Assembly: GCA_949825025.1 (NCBI GenBank)
Contig: OX463785.1
Coordinates: 12,525,971-12,589,970 of the forward strand
Reading direction: 5' to 3'
Length of the DNA stretch: 64,000 bases
Source of the DNA: Siphlonurus alternatus
Lineage: Eukaryota > Arthropoda > Insecta > Ephemeroptera > Siphlonuridae
Shown here: positions 51,601 through 61,925 of the stretch, in pieces
Position numbering within the stretch: the first letter of the stretch is position 1
Layout of the letters: each line of letters begins with the position of its first letter
Notes under the pieces: model-generated
What the model was told of the DNA's origin: nothing
Seen by the model: the letters and a program-made list of their open reading frames with translations, nothing else
Database searches by the model: none
Made by a program: the position numbers and the translations under genes

Positions 51601-54600
51601 TATCAGTTGTTGCCAGAAAAAAAATGAGCTAGCATTTTCTAACATTTTTTTGGTTAAAACTTGAGCCATATAACATGGCTATATTTTTTCATGCCACCAA
51701 ACGTTTTATTTTTTCAAGATATTTGAGGTTACTTGTCAGGTAAGGTTCCATGTTATAAATTACATATAACTCCTTTCTTTGTTGTATTTTTTGTGTTAGA
51801 TATTTTATTATTGGAAAATGATCTTTAATCATTAAAGTATTGGGGTCAACTAGGCCAACAATGGCATTGTTTTCTGACAACTGACATTAATATGTTTTCA
51901 GTGGTACGTCCTGTCCAAATTAGAAAATCTTTACTCGGCTCTTGGAGGGTTCGAGGTCGGAGAGACTGACTCTGATATCATCAAACTGAAGAGGGCCCTC
52001 GTGCTGAGATGGGCCTGCAGGTTGGGACACAAGGAGTGCAACGAGGAGGCTGTGGTGCTCTTTAAAGAGTGGCAGGCTACCCCAACGGTCAACAAGTGAG
52101 TCACATTTACATATATACTTTTACTACACAAATAAGTAGTTAAACTTTTAAGTAAGAAATATTATAAGAAATAAGTAAAAGTAGTGCAAATAAATAAAAT
52201 AATGTACATTTTAGTATGGATATTATATTATTTGTGAGAATAGGATTAACATAATTGTTGTATTGATTTCAACGTTACTTATGTTATTCATATGAATTGA
52301 TCATATTATTAGGATATATATTATATAATGTAGTTTAATTACTTCACTATTGTCATCAAGAAAGTTTGTATCATCTTGAAAAAAAAATTCTCTAATTAAA
52401 TTTTTCTAATTAAAACAAACATAATTTGAAAAAAAAAATCATTTAAATTTCGTCATGTTCGCACTAGTAATTCTCAATATTTGCGCTATACTCTGTCCTG
52501 AATAATGAGGTATACAGTTTACTGCGTCGGCGTTTGAATCAAAATCTTTTGCTAGTTGTTTGGAAAGTATTACACTGGTAATGTCTGCTCGGTGAAGCGA
52601 AAAGCATGGGACAGTTGTTGATTTATTAGGCAATGCATCAGCTCACTTTTTACAATGAAAAAAGGCTTCATCGGACAGATATTATAAACAATAGTTTGTT
52701 TACAACCATTGCGAGTAGAAGACTTTAATTGAAATGCATGAGGACCGATAGATAACGACTTCTTAATCGTACAAGTCACCCTATTGAGACTACTGCAGTT
52801 TATTGGCACTATTCACCCTAAATAACTTACTCATTTTCTTAGCATTGACCCTGACCTGAAGAGCGTGGTGTACTGCGCTGGGATGCGGATGGGCAACCAG
52901 ACGGAGTACGACTTCTTGTTCGCAAGATACCTCGCCTCGTCTACAAACGCAGCTGAGCAGTCTCTCCTTTTGAGTGCCATGGGCTGTGCTACTGATCCCG
53001 ACATTCTGAAGAGGTAACGAAAACTTTTTTTATTATATTCTAATATTTATTCTACGTAATAATATAAAAATGTTATACAAAATTCAAAATAAAAATTAAA
53101 TTACCTTTAAATCAATTACTATGCTTTATAAAAATAAATACTTGTAAATAAAAATACTTAATTTTACTTTTTATGAAATGATGCATGCACTATTTGAATT
53201 AATTGCTTTACTAAATAATATTAAAACTAATTTATTTTTCCTAATCACAGCTACCTGGATCATTCCATTGCTGATGACTCCCAGATCCGTAAACAAGACG
53301 CTCGCAGCGTCCTCAGTGCCGTGTATGCGAACTACCCCGGTGTGGACATCGCCCTCGATTTCCTTATTGCAAACTATGAAAAGTGCGAAGAAATGTAAGT
53401 ACTGAATCACACTCCAATCGAAAAAAAATATTTTGATGGCTTTAACATGGCCGGATTGGACATTTTTAATCAAGAAGACTACAGCTAGGAGGTGCCACGC
53501 TCCGTGCTGTCCCCAAGCGGCCAACGCAGAAAACGTAAATGCATGCAGATGACAGTCTGATTTCTGAAGCAGATTTTGTCCGCAAAAAATTCAAACGATG
53601 GAACCGGAAAAGCCATCAAAAGTATTATTTACAGTATAAATGTGGGTAAAATTTTGATACAAAGAAACTCTATGTTAAATTCTGACGAAGATAGACTCAA
53701 TTTAAAAGAATTTTAATGGTTCATCGGCCCGATGTTAATGGATTTAATTTACACCATTTGAATTTTTCGCAGACAAAATCTGCTTCAGAAATTAGACTGT
53801 CATCTGCATTTACGTTTTCTGCGTTCGCCGCTTGGGGGCAGCACGGAGCGTGGCACCTCTTAACTGTAGTCTTCCTTCTTGTTTTTAATCGAATAGAAGG
53901 TACACTTGTAATATAATATCATTAGTCATTAGCTTATGAATAAACGGGTAATATTGAGCGAAAAGGAGCAAAAGAGAAAATTAGGCATAAAATACATTTC
54001 AATATTCACTGCCGAAATATAATTAAAATAATATTTTGATAATACACATTTTTATTGCATAATGTTTTTTTACAATAGCTAAAATGTATGTAGAAGTATG
54101 TCGCTGGAGGAAAGATTTAATTTTGCCATATTATATTAAAAAAATGGCTTATAAAAATATCAGCTAGTAAAAATAATTATTCAATTTACTTATTTATTTT
54201 TCTAATTTTATAAAAATGTTATCAATTTTATATAATATCAGTTTTGATATAATTAATATTTACAAACACATTTTACAATTCATTACAATTTTTTGTGTGT
54301 AGAAATATTTTTAAAATTAATGATAAAATTTTGAACCATTAATGTTGATAAAATTTTTAACGAAAGACATAATTGAAATAATGATCATTCTTAATAAAAA
54401 TTAAATAATTACATTTTAATTTGTATCTAGAAACTTTAGAAATTTGAATATTATAAATAAAGTAAATTGAAAATTGCAACAAATGCTTATATTAAATGAC
54501 ATTCAATTTATGTATTTCTTTAAAAAAAATTCTCCACTTATAAAAATAGCAAAATTAAAAATTATCATTTGAATGAATGCATTTCTATCGATGGGCAAAA

Positions 54601-55694
54601 TACGACTAGCTTTACCCACTGAACTTGACTCATATTTTGTTGCAGATATGGAGGACTCGGAGCCATGGGTCGTGTTTTCTCGGGAATTTCCGTCAAGTTA
54701 AACACGCAAGAGCACAAGGACAAGGTAAAGTTCACGTCACAGTACAGAGAAGATAGTATAGCCAAACTCCTATGCTTGCCGTACGGGGCCGCTGAAGTCA
54801 ATTTTGGAGCGTTTGTGAGAAATTTGTCATATTGTGTTTAAAGCTTATTTTTTTATTCTAAAAAATACTAGATTTTTTTCTCAGTATTTTGGTATACTAT
54901 TCTCCGCTCTAGATACAGTATTTTCCGAGTTATAGCAGATTTAGATGATTCTCCTATACCTATAACATGGCAGGATGCCCCATTTGGTCCCTATGCTTTT
55001 AACACGGTAGCGGACAAAAGTGCCGTTGACGCGACCAGATTTCGACTTCGATTCTAACATATGACTTTCTCTACTATCTTCTCTCTGCTGTGGTTCACGT
55101 TTTAAAATATTGGTAAATAATGCATAGATACTATTCTTTGATAGTAGAAATTATGCGCGTATTATATTGTGAAATAAAAACAATTTTTATTTATTTTGTT
55201 TAATCGGTAGATGATACAAAAAAAAAAAAGAAAAAAGACTTTCGGGTCTCAAGGAAAGTTTCAAGTGAAATTGAACAATTTTTGAGTAAAAAAAAAGGTA
55301 GGGGGGGGGTGGAATGGGACGTCCATTTTTTTTCTTTTTTCTCTTATGGAGCTTAACCTGTAAAAAAACTGACTATTTCATTCTCACATTAAGAGAAAAA
55401 TAGTAAAGAATCCTTGCCTTACAGGGTACGTCTTACATTGATTATCTTTATGTATTATTACAGCTGACCACCTTCCGTGAAGACAACGCGGAGAACCTCG
55501 GCTCAGTGCTGACATCTGTTGACGGGGCCATCAAGACGGTGGACGAGACTCTGACGTGGCACGAGCTGCACCGACTCACCGTGGTATCATACTTCAAGGA
55601 AAAGAGAGGAGACGACAACAGCGCCACCCTCGCCTCTCTCTCGCCTGTCCTTCTGGCTGTCCTAGTCCTTGCGTCTGTAGTGACGTCAGCATAA
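42620..55694 (+). CDS. GPI-anchored aminopeptidase N, tandem copy 3 (M1 zinc metallopeptidase)
   Basis: Third tandem paralogue. Coding exons: 42620-43137, 44656-44814, 45299-45607, 46400-46583, 47459-47615, 47946-48027, 48359-48539, 49025-49214, 50771-51054, 51902-52095, 52843-53013, 53251-53394, 54646-54724, 55464-55694. The sum is 2883 bases, 960 aa. It has a signal peptide, GAMEN at 318-322, HELAH at 354-358, Glu377, the catalytic Tyr in FDTIAYSKG, and a hydrophobic GPI-type tail ending VVTSA. One intron present in copies 1 and 2 is absent: exon 45299-45607 fuses their fourth and fifth leader-inclusive equivalents, the [10 protein letters not shown] junction. Catalytic residues are intact, so activity is expected. 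It is the most divergent copy in the 51902-52095 exon. Confidence 0.95.
44390..44611. mobile_element. Family Q inverted-repeat element, copy 1
   Basis: AAGGCGGATTCACATGGCGAT / CGCCTTGTGAATCCACCTT ends. It ends 45 bases before the acceptor of APN3 exon 2 (44656). Copy 2 is at 60844-61065. Confidence 0.8.
44854..45048. mobile_element. Family A element, copy 6, truncated
   Basis: AATGGAGTATCGTCC start, left arm and centre with octamer 45035; the right arm is missing where the retroelement fragment begins. Confidence 0.75.
45050..45260 (+). mobile_element. Retroelement 3' fragment
   Basis: TTTTCCATGGTTCCCTCAGT, CCTTTCCCTCTCTTATCCC and ATATCCTTGTAAAAATAA match the element at 8343-8569, here with a short A-rich end. 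Confidence 0.55.
46617..46769. mobile_element. Family F element
   Basis: GGGGGTGATTCACGAAAG / GCTTCGTGAATTGCGCCC ends, GTTTAGCTTAACC / GGTTAAGCTAAAC inside. Confidence 0.8.
48627..48656. repeat. Perfect short hairpin
   Basis: CAAGGACGCTAGA and its exact inverse enclose a 6-base loop in an APN3 intron. Function unknown. Confidence 0.8.
48686..48960 (+). mobile_element. Family P element
   Basis: AATTCATCTTTTATTCA, GAGCATAAAATATTATAAAT, TTTCATCCTCACATTGAGCG and GATGAGTAGAAGACG blocks. Confidence 0.6.
49639..50040. mobile_element. Inverted-repeat element, family K
   Basis: CCCCTTGAGGTCAGC / GGTCACAAGGGG ends; AATGGCGGC pairs with GCCGCCATT and CTGCAGGC with GCCTGCAG. About 400 bases. Confidence 0.65.
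50079..50446. mobile_element. Inverted-repeat element, family J
   Basis: CATTTAAAGTAGGGGAACCG / CGGTTCCCCTCCTTTAAATG ends. Long arms include ATATGACGTCAAG and its inverse (octamers 50236 and 50282). About 368 bases. Confidence 0.85.
50592..50704. mobile_element. Inverted-repeat element, family L
   Basis: AGTCGTCCCCA...TATCTTTGG and CCAAAGATA...GGAGACGATT arms, octamers at 50618 and 50671. Confidence 0.7.
51078..51480. mobile_element. Family C inverted-repeat element
   Basis: AATAGACAATAATGGTTGCAT / ATGCAAGCATTATTGTCTATT ends. The centre has a direct 31-base repeat (CCGTGACGTCATCAATAGCC at 51240 and 51271). The arm order (ATTTTATG, TCTGAATTTTTTCAG) recalls family A. Confidence 0.85.
52541..52735. 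mobile_element. Family R element, copy 2
   Basis: AAAATCTTTTGCTAGTTG ... GCGAGTAGAAGACTTTAATTG ends and ATGGGACAGTTGTTGATTTA inside, as in 27674-27957. Confidence 0.55.
53462..53890. mobile_element. Inverted-repeat element, family M
   Basis: Left arm 53462-53582 and right arm 53768-53890 pair over about 120 bases (GGTGCCACGCTCCGTGCTG against CAGCACGGAGCGTGGCACC). Loop about 185 bases. Confidence 0.8.
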
Positions 55695-55736
55695 GAATTT
55701 AATGATGTACCGGCGGGACCATACAAAATGCCTATA

Positions 55737-55742
55737 AATAAA
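55737..55742 (+). terminator. Candidate poly-A signal of APN gene 3
   Basis: AATAAA 43 bases after the stop codon. It is close to the stop; a later site is possible because the region is AT-rich. Confidence 0.3.
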
Positions 55743-56247
55743 CAGGCCTTATGGATGACATCATAAAAGACGTTTAACATCAAGGCATAAGTATTACAAA
55801 TAGGCGTATTGACCAACAAATTCCTCAAATTCAATACACATCTTTGCCGCTAACATGTAAAAAAATAGGCATTTTTTATGTTCCATTCAGTACCTTTAAA
55901 TAGAGCTTAGTAAACGTATACATTATATAATATGCAACTATCCTAGTATAAAAATATATATATTATATGAAAATGTTTGTAATGGAGAGAATGTATAAAA
56001 TTAATTAATGTTTGAACTAAAATATATGTGTGTATATTTAGCAAAAAAAAAATATATATTTTTTGATTTTAATGAATAACAATAGTGATTTTTGTAAAAA
56101 ACAAAATTGTATTATAATTTTATTTCAGTAATAGGTGATGTTATGTTGATATAATTTTAATTGAATTATTTTATATTGCACACCATTTAATGTATAGTAT
56201 TATGGAGATTATTTTTAAAAAAACAACATTAAAAATTGAATTTCTTC

Positions 56248-56797
56248 AATGGGGAATTCTCTTACAAATCAAATTTTAATTAAACTACTATATAATGATA
56301 GGGAACATATTAACAATAAGTTTGACTTAAGTTTCAACTTTTTTAACTCAAATTTGGGGACTCTGAAGGGATTATTAGAATAGAGGCAAAGTATGCAACC
56401 CGCGCGCAAACCTGAAAACTGTGACGTAGAAACTCCCTAGTTAACACACAGCAACTGCCTGATATCATAGTTTGAGCGTCAAGGAGTGGTTGGCTATAAA
56501 TTTTAGTAACACGATCAAAATCAGTGGGTTTTTCTACCCTAGTATTAATAGTTTTGTCCCTAATATCAGTTTACTTTAAGAGTGATAATCGAAAATATAA
56601 ATTTATTGCAGGAAAATTTCGCCTGCTAGGCAGCTTCTACGTCACGTTTTGGCGCTAAATTCAAAAGAAGGAAGATTTTTAAAAAATTCCCTTGTCTCCA
56701 ATTTTGAAAATTGAAACTTTTTTGTTTTGGGACATTTACTTTCAAGGCATAGAGCATCTGAAAAAAAATTAAAATAAATGTAGGAGAATTCCCCATT
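56248..56797 (-). mobile_element. Family H element, copy 2 (550 bases)
   Basis: Reverse-complement match to 35652-36201 with few differences over its full length; ends AATGGGGAATTCTC and GAGAATTCCCCATT. Confidence 0.9.
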
Positions 56798-57225
56798 ATG
56801 ATACATATAAAAATAACACTGAAATAAAATTAATTAAATTAAAAAAATCAATTTATTTCACCTTTCCCCCTTCCCTAATCATCAAATATTAATTTGCACT
56901 TTAAATACACAAAAATTAACATGTATCATGACAAAACGAAGAAATTGAACATTTTTTGGTATTTTTTTTTCTATAATTTATTACGTAAGATATTATGTAA
57001 CATAACGTTATTTTCTATGATGATTTGTGACAATTTAAATATTATCAGAAGAATTAAAATATATATTACGACTTACAAGAATTTTAAAAAATATAATAGA
57101 TTTATTGCTTCAATAAGATAAAATATACATGCACATGTAACCTGTCAATATCATAATGAGAATGACATTATAGTGCAGTAAAAAATTATTTTTATTATTT
57201 TTTTCAAGTAAATAATTACATGATA

Positions 57226-57351
57226 TTGTACACTCGTCTCCTTGGAAAGTTTCCCTCTTACAGCCTTGTTAATCACCATGCCTGTGTTATTCTTATGGAG
57301 TTTATTAATGATTAACAAGGCCGCAAAAGGAAATTTTCCGAGGCAACGACT
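57226..57351. mobile_element. Family G element, copy 5
   Basis: TGTACACTCGTCTCCTTGG / CCGAGGCAACGACTGT ends, CCTTGTTAATCA inside and its inverse. Confidence 0.75.
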
Positions 57352-57506
57352 GTCCCAGCCAGGTTTATATAGTATGCACTAAAAGTAAATTATTAACCAT
57401 CCACTGTTCTAGTGACAAAGGTTGATATATTTAGATTAAAAATCCCAACATGTTGCAACATCACAGATTATGGGACCTTGTACCAAATTAGTTGCTACGT
57501 GAGCGA

Positions 57507-57545
57507 AGATAAGCCGAGAAAATAGATTCTGTGATCTTCAGTACA
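57507..57545 (+). promoter_or_regulatory. Probable promoter of the S1 protease homologue
   Basis: No strong TATA box. An arthropod-type initiator TTCAGT lies at about 57537-57542, with AGATAAG (WGATAR) at 57507-57513, about 30 bases upstream, where a TATA box would sit. The ATG follows at 57555, so the leader would be very short. Confidence 0.4.
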
Positions 57546-57554
57546 ATATACGTC

Positions 57555-60500
57555 ATGAAGACTGTTGTAATTGTGTTGTTGTTTACTGTATTTACCCAGG
57601 TATGTAACTATGTACTTAGGAGAGTAATCATGATGTACTTGTGAAATCATGTAATAGCTACAATTTTGTTTGATTATATAAATAAATACATATCAATAAA
57701 TCTAATGACATGCAGTTATATTATAGTGAGTTGATTTCAGTTATGTTTGATATGATTGATTTGTTTATTGGATCCAATACAGAATACAGAAATGCCATAT
57801 TATGGATACATGATATAGTACATCTCCAAAAAAAAAAAAACAAAACACAACATTGTCAATTTTACAAAAACACAGTTAATCTAGGTAATAAATATTAAAT
57901 AAGAAAATATAAAGTTCTCTTTGTTTTTAACATCCATTGATTTTCAAATTAATTATGTCTTAATTACTATCTAATTATTCATTACTATTTCTGACAGACG
58001 TGATATTTTCCTTTTTATATATTTTATGTCGATGCACTTTATCCAGTTTTAGTTTATACATATATTATATATTGCATTTTTAATAACAATATTAAATATA
58101 TAAAATAATTTTAATATTAATTGTAATTAGAACCACAAGGTAATAAACCTAAACAAATATAATTTACTTATTACAACGGACCATGCATCATGTCTCTGAA
58201 AAAATAATTATTTTCTGCAGCAATCAACTACAGAGATTTAATCGACTAAGGTTAAATGGTAAAAATTTAATTTCAGGGCTTGGCCTGGAGTCATGTGGCG
58301 CGACCTTCGTCCTTCCAATCAGGTGAGGACAACCCTTTTTTGTGCATGGTTGCTGAATAATATTATGTGGAGGTGTGGAGGTCAGAATTTATTTTGTTAC
58401 TTTACGGTTTAAACTCCCACAAAATTTTGACGCTGGAAATATATTTTCGATGCTAATTTTATATTCAGCTTTACAAACAAAATAAAGGTTCACCCTTTTG
58501 TAAAATGGAGTTTAAACCAAATAGGTAAAATTAAAATTTATCCCACGAAGAAAGCGCTACCTAAAAAAGGTTAATTATTAATAATTAATTTGGTGATAAT
58601 TGTAACTATTCATTCACATTTCATTCCCTAAATGTATTTTTATTTCTGTATTTTCTTATTTTCCTAGGGCACGTCAACTCTCGGATTGTAGGAGGAAGTG
58701 TCGCCACCCCCGGTCAGTTTCCGCACCAAGCATGGTTGATTCTGGACAAAACAAAGTTCTGTGGGGGGTCTCTCATCTCATCCAGCGTGGTGCTCACCGC
58801 TGCAAGCTGCGCAGATGGGTGAGGGGGGTCATTCACACAAATAGAGGCTTTAAGTAAGCTGATTTTGTGGTGTTACCACCGTCCTATCTAAAAATATGTA
58901 AAAAAATAATTAAAACTGCTATCTTGGCATTAAAGAAATTTTTTAGAGAAAAATAAGCCCTTGATTCATTATCAGAATACCCCTAAATGAGGAGGGGTAG
59001 GAGATGGTTTCAAATCAATAACTTTAATAGTTACTGAGAAAGATTTCAAATTTTTTAACATGGTTGCTTATGGAGAAAATTTTCCCCCCGGGGAAAGTTT
59101 TAGTTTTCATGTACACTTGTCGCCTTGGAAAATTTCCCACTTGCAGCCTTGTTAATCACCATGTTCTCTGTTACTCTTACGGGAGGCCTGGTGATTAACA
59201 AGACTGCAAAGGGAAAATCTCCAAGGCGACGACTGTATAGTTCAACAAAAATCATTCCATATATATCTAGATACAGTGGTAATTTGTTGAAAAATAATAT
59301 TTTTTTACTTTGTTCTTGCTCCCAGCACACGTTCTTTCGAGGTTCATCTTGGAGCACACAACATCGAGGACCCCAGCGAGACAAACCTGCTAGTGGTGAC
59401 ATCTCGTGACAGTTTACTTCACCAAGGATGGACTCCTGCGATTTTGCAGAATGATATTGCGATCGTGAGACTTCCCAATCCAGTGACTGGTGCAGGTACA
59501 CTTTGTTTGTTTTTTTTTAAAAGTTTTACATCAAAAGTTTAGCCAAAAGTTTAAAGATGTGTAGTTGGGCCATCAAGTAGGTTCCATGAGTTTCAGAAGT
59601 TGAGAGCAGTGATGATGAAAGAAAATAGACAAAAAAACTACATCACAATTTTAATCGTCCAAGTTCTGTTAACCATATATAATAAATATTTATTTCTTTG
59701 TATTTTATAGTTTTTCTATTTTCTACGGCTGGTTAAATAAATTATATAGTTACAAAATTCCGTTAGCTGTTATATTATAAGGATTTTTCTGGCTTGCTGT
59801 TAATATTTAAAATAATTAATGTAAAAGAAATGTAAAACACAGTAAGATCATCTTATAGGGAGTTCTGCTACGATTAAAATAAAAAAAAAAAAATCATCTT
59901 TCGAAGTTCTACAGAAAAATTAAAATATTTAAATTTAATTTCAGTTTCTTTACTTCAATTAAATAATTAATTGTTGAAAGTAATATATTTAAAATTTAAT
60001 GAATAATTACAAACAAATCTATCACAATAAAAATACAAATATATAAATAGTTTATAATTAGATTATTCAATCAATAATGTGGATGACATTTTATTACGTT
60101 ATATAAATGACATATTATACCATTCTACGTAAATATGTGCGTTTCTTCCTCTAAGCACTGTAAATTATGGGGATATTTTTCTTACTCAAATATATTATTA
60201 TGCTTCAGGATTCGATCTACAATATTCTATGACAGATTTAAAAAATGTTTCAGGTATTGCAACCATACGTATGCCTGCTCGGTCACTAGAGGGTGAAACT
60301 TTGGAGGGAGTAATTGCCCGCGTGTCCGGCTGGGGCGCCACCTCTGATGGTAAGAATAAAATTTGAGAGAAACAGAGAATGGGCGGGGGGAGAGGGGGAG
60401 GGTAAAGGTGCTTTTCCATGGAGCGATATTGAGCGCGGGGTTAATTGGCAGGGCGAAAAATACGCAATTGCTTCAATATCGTATGGCAGCCATGTTGGCG

Positions 60501-61530
60501 ATAAAATCATTCCCTGCAGCGTGAGGAAATCCCAAGCTGTGGCACGTGATTTTCTCGCAAGCTGTGGCATGCAATTTTCTCGCTTCGCCCTCTCCATGGA
60601 AAAGCACCTTGATACATGTATAGTAATAAAACCTGTTTAATCTGCTACACAGCTGATCCAAATACCTTCAACCCTGAGCTCAAATACGTTGACCTGACTA
60701 TAATAAATAATTCATCATGTGCTAACACCTACGGCAACATCATCGACTCTTCCAAATTGTGCGCTAGTACCTTGGGAGGATCACAGACTACCTGTAATGT
60801 AAGTACCCAAGTTGAAACAATTTTCATCTTTTATTCTCTTTTAAAGGTGGATTCTGGATTCAGATGATGACAACGGCGATGCGACGCGATTTTATCACAC
60901 AAGCTGTGAAATCCTATGCGGAAGCGAATTCGCCATTGCGGTGGCGAATATCACGTTAAATTACGATGCTCTTTTTTTATCACCAAATATGGCCGCCAAT
61001 GAATGTTACAGCAAGAGCGCATTATTCGCGTCGCAGGCTGTAAATCGCCATGTGAATCCACCTTAATGTTTCTCTTTGTCTTTTTCCCTCATATTTTGCA
61101 TCATTTCTGCGACGTCTTTTTATGACAACTCAGTTTCTTCTTATTATAAGAGGGTTAGATAAAAAATATCTGAAAAAAATAACAATATAACAATACAGAA
61201 CTTAACGTCTTCTATTATATCAAAATATTCAATAATACAATTACTTGGAGTGACGTATAATTATAGAGCATATTTGTCTTCCTATAATTTAATTTTCCAG
61301 AACATTACAATTAATAATGCGTAACCTATATTATTTTCTCTGTATTCTAGGGTGACACGGGTGGCGCTCTGATTTTGCCAGAAAACGACACCATTCAAAC
61401 TCAAGTCGGTATCGTTAGTTTCTGGTCGTCCGCAGGCTGTGAGAGTGGCGCTCCAGTCGTCTTCACTCGAGTCACTTCCTACCTCACCTGGCTCGAGGCG
61501 AACGCTGGAATCACCATTCGACCAAACTAA
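57555..61530 (+). CDS. Secreted S1 serine protease homologue (chymotrypsin/brachyurin fold, catalytic His and Ser replaced)
   Basis: Exons: 57555-57599, 58277-58322, 58668-58818, 59326-59495, 60254-60349, 60653-60798, 61351-61530. They sum to 834 bases, 277 aa. A 15-residue hydrophobic first exon is the signal peptide. The proregion ends at SR-IVGG, the normal zymogen activation site. The fold is complete: [27 protein letters not shown] (catalytic Asp kept), VSGWGATSD and six Cys positions. Where active enzymes have TAAHC it reads TAASC, and where they have GDSGG it reads GDTGG. The residue matching chymotrypsin Gly216 appears to be Trp (SFWSSAGC). It is therefore very unlikely to be an active serine protease. 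No clip domain is present. Such homologues act as binding partners, decoys or cofactors in other insects; which applies here is unknown. Frame and splice sites are intact, so it is not a pseudogene by its sequence. Confidence 0.92.
59109..59240. mobile_element. Family G element, copy 6
   Basis: TGTACACTTGTCGCCTTGG / CCAAGGCGACGACTGTATA ends, in the S1 homologue intron before exon 59326. Confidence 0.75.
60403..60611. mobile_element. Inverted-repeat element, family V
   Basis: AAAGGTGCTTTTCCATGGAG / CTCCATGGAAAAGCACCTT ends. It nearly fills the 303-base intron between S1 exons ending 60349 and starting 60653. Confidence 0.85.
60815..61135 (+). mobile_element. Family P fragment split by family Q copy 2
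   Basis: ATTTTCATCTTTTATTCTC before and TTTCTCTTTGTCTTTTTCCC after are P blocks. Q (60844-61065) has ends AAGGTGGATTC and CATGTGAATCCACCTT. Confidence 0.65.
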
Positions 61531-61570
61531 TTTGAATTTCCTGCTGTTTGTATAGAGGGCATTTTCCTAA

Positions 61571-61803
61571 GGCCTGTTCGTAAACCCTGCTCTGTGTACA
61601 CTTTCTGCACATAATCGACCTTATGTACATGCGATATAAGGTCAATAGGGTGTAGAAAGTGTACACAGAGCAGGCACTACGTTTACATGACGGTGTTTAA
61701 TGCGTATTCGTTGACGACGGATAATGTTATTCTTATCAGGCGTCGTCAACGGATACGCATTAAACACCGTCATGTAAACGTAGTAAGGGTTTACGAATAG
61801 GCC
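61571..61803. mobile_element. Family X-ended element with two internal long hairpins
   Basis: Outer ends GGCCTGTTCGTAAACCCT / AGGGTTTACGAATAGGCC enclose two separate hairpins: 61587-61674 (CTCTGTGTACACTTTCT arms) and 61675-61785 (ACGTTTACATGACGGTGT arms). It begins 41 bases after the S1 homologue stop codon. Confidence 0.9.
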
Positions 61804-61842
61804 TCTAATTAGAAATATTGCTAAAAGAGTATAATGCATTTT

Positions 61843-61925
61843 TTTTTTACAAGGATCGATACACCCCTAAGAGCTTACAGCTCGTGGGGCGGGGTAATGG
61901 GTAGGAATAAGGTATAGGGAAAGGA
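61843..61925 (-). mobile_element. Retroelement 3' end, minus strand
   Basis: TTTTTTTTTACAAGGAT then AGCTCGTGGGGCGGGGTAATG and TATAGGGAAAGG: the inverse of the CCTTGTA-poly-A end seen at 8540 and 45240. Confidence 0.55.

Larger units (their letters stand above)
55743..57506. other. Spacer between APN gene 3 and the S1 homologue
   Basis: No gene seen. It contains family H copy 2 (56248-56797) and family G copy 5 (57226-57351). Confidence 0.6.

Noticed and set aside
53171..53524. 117-codon minus-strand frame
   Set aside because: Half is antisense of an APN3 exon and half is a family M arm.
42620..55694. APN copy 3 as a pseudogene because one intron is missing and some exons diverge
   Set aside because: All frames join without stops and the zinc, GAMEN and Tyr residues are intact.
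60314..60640. 108-codon frame and its antisense frames
   Set aside because: They lie in the family V inverted repeat within an S1 homologue intron; the arms mirror each other, which produces frames on both strands.
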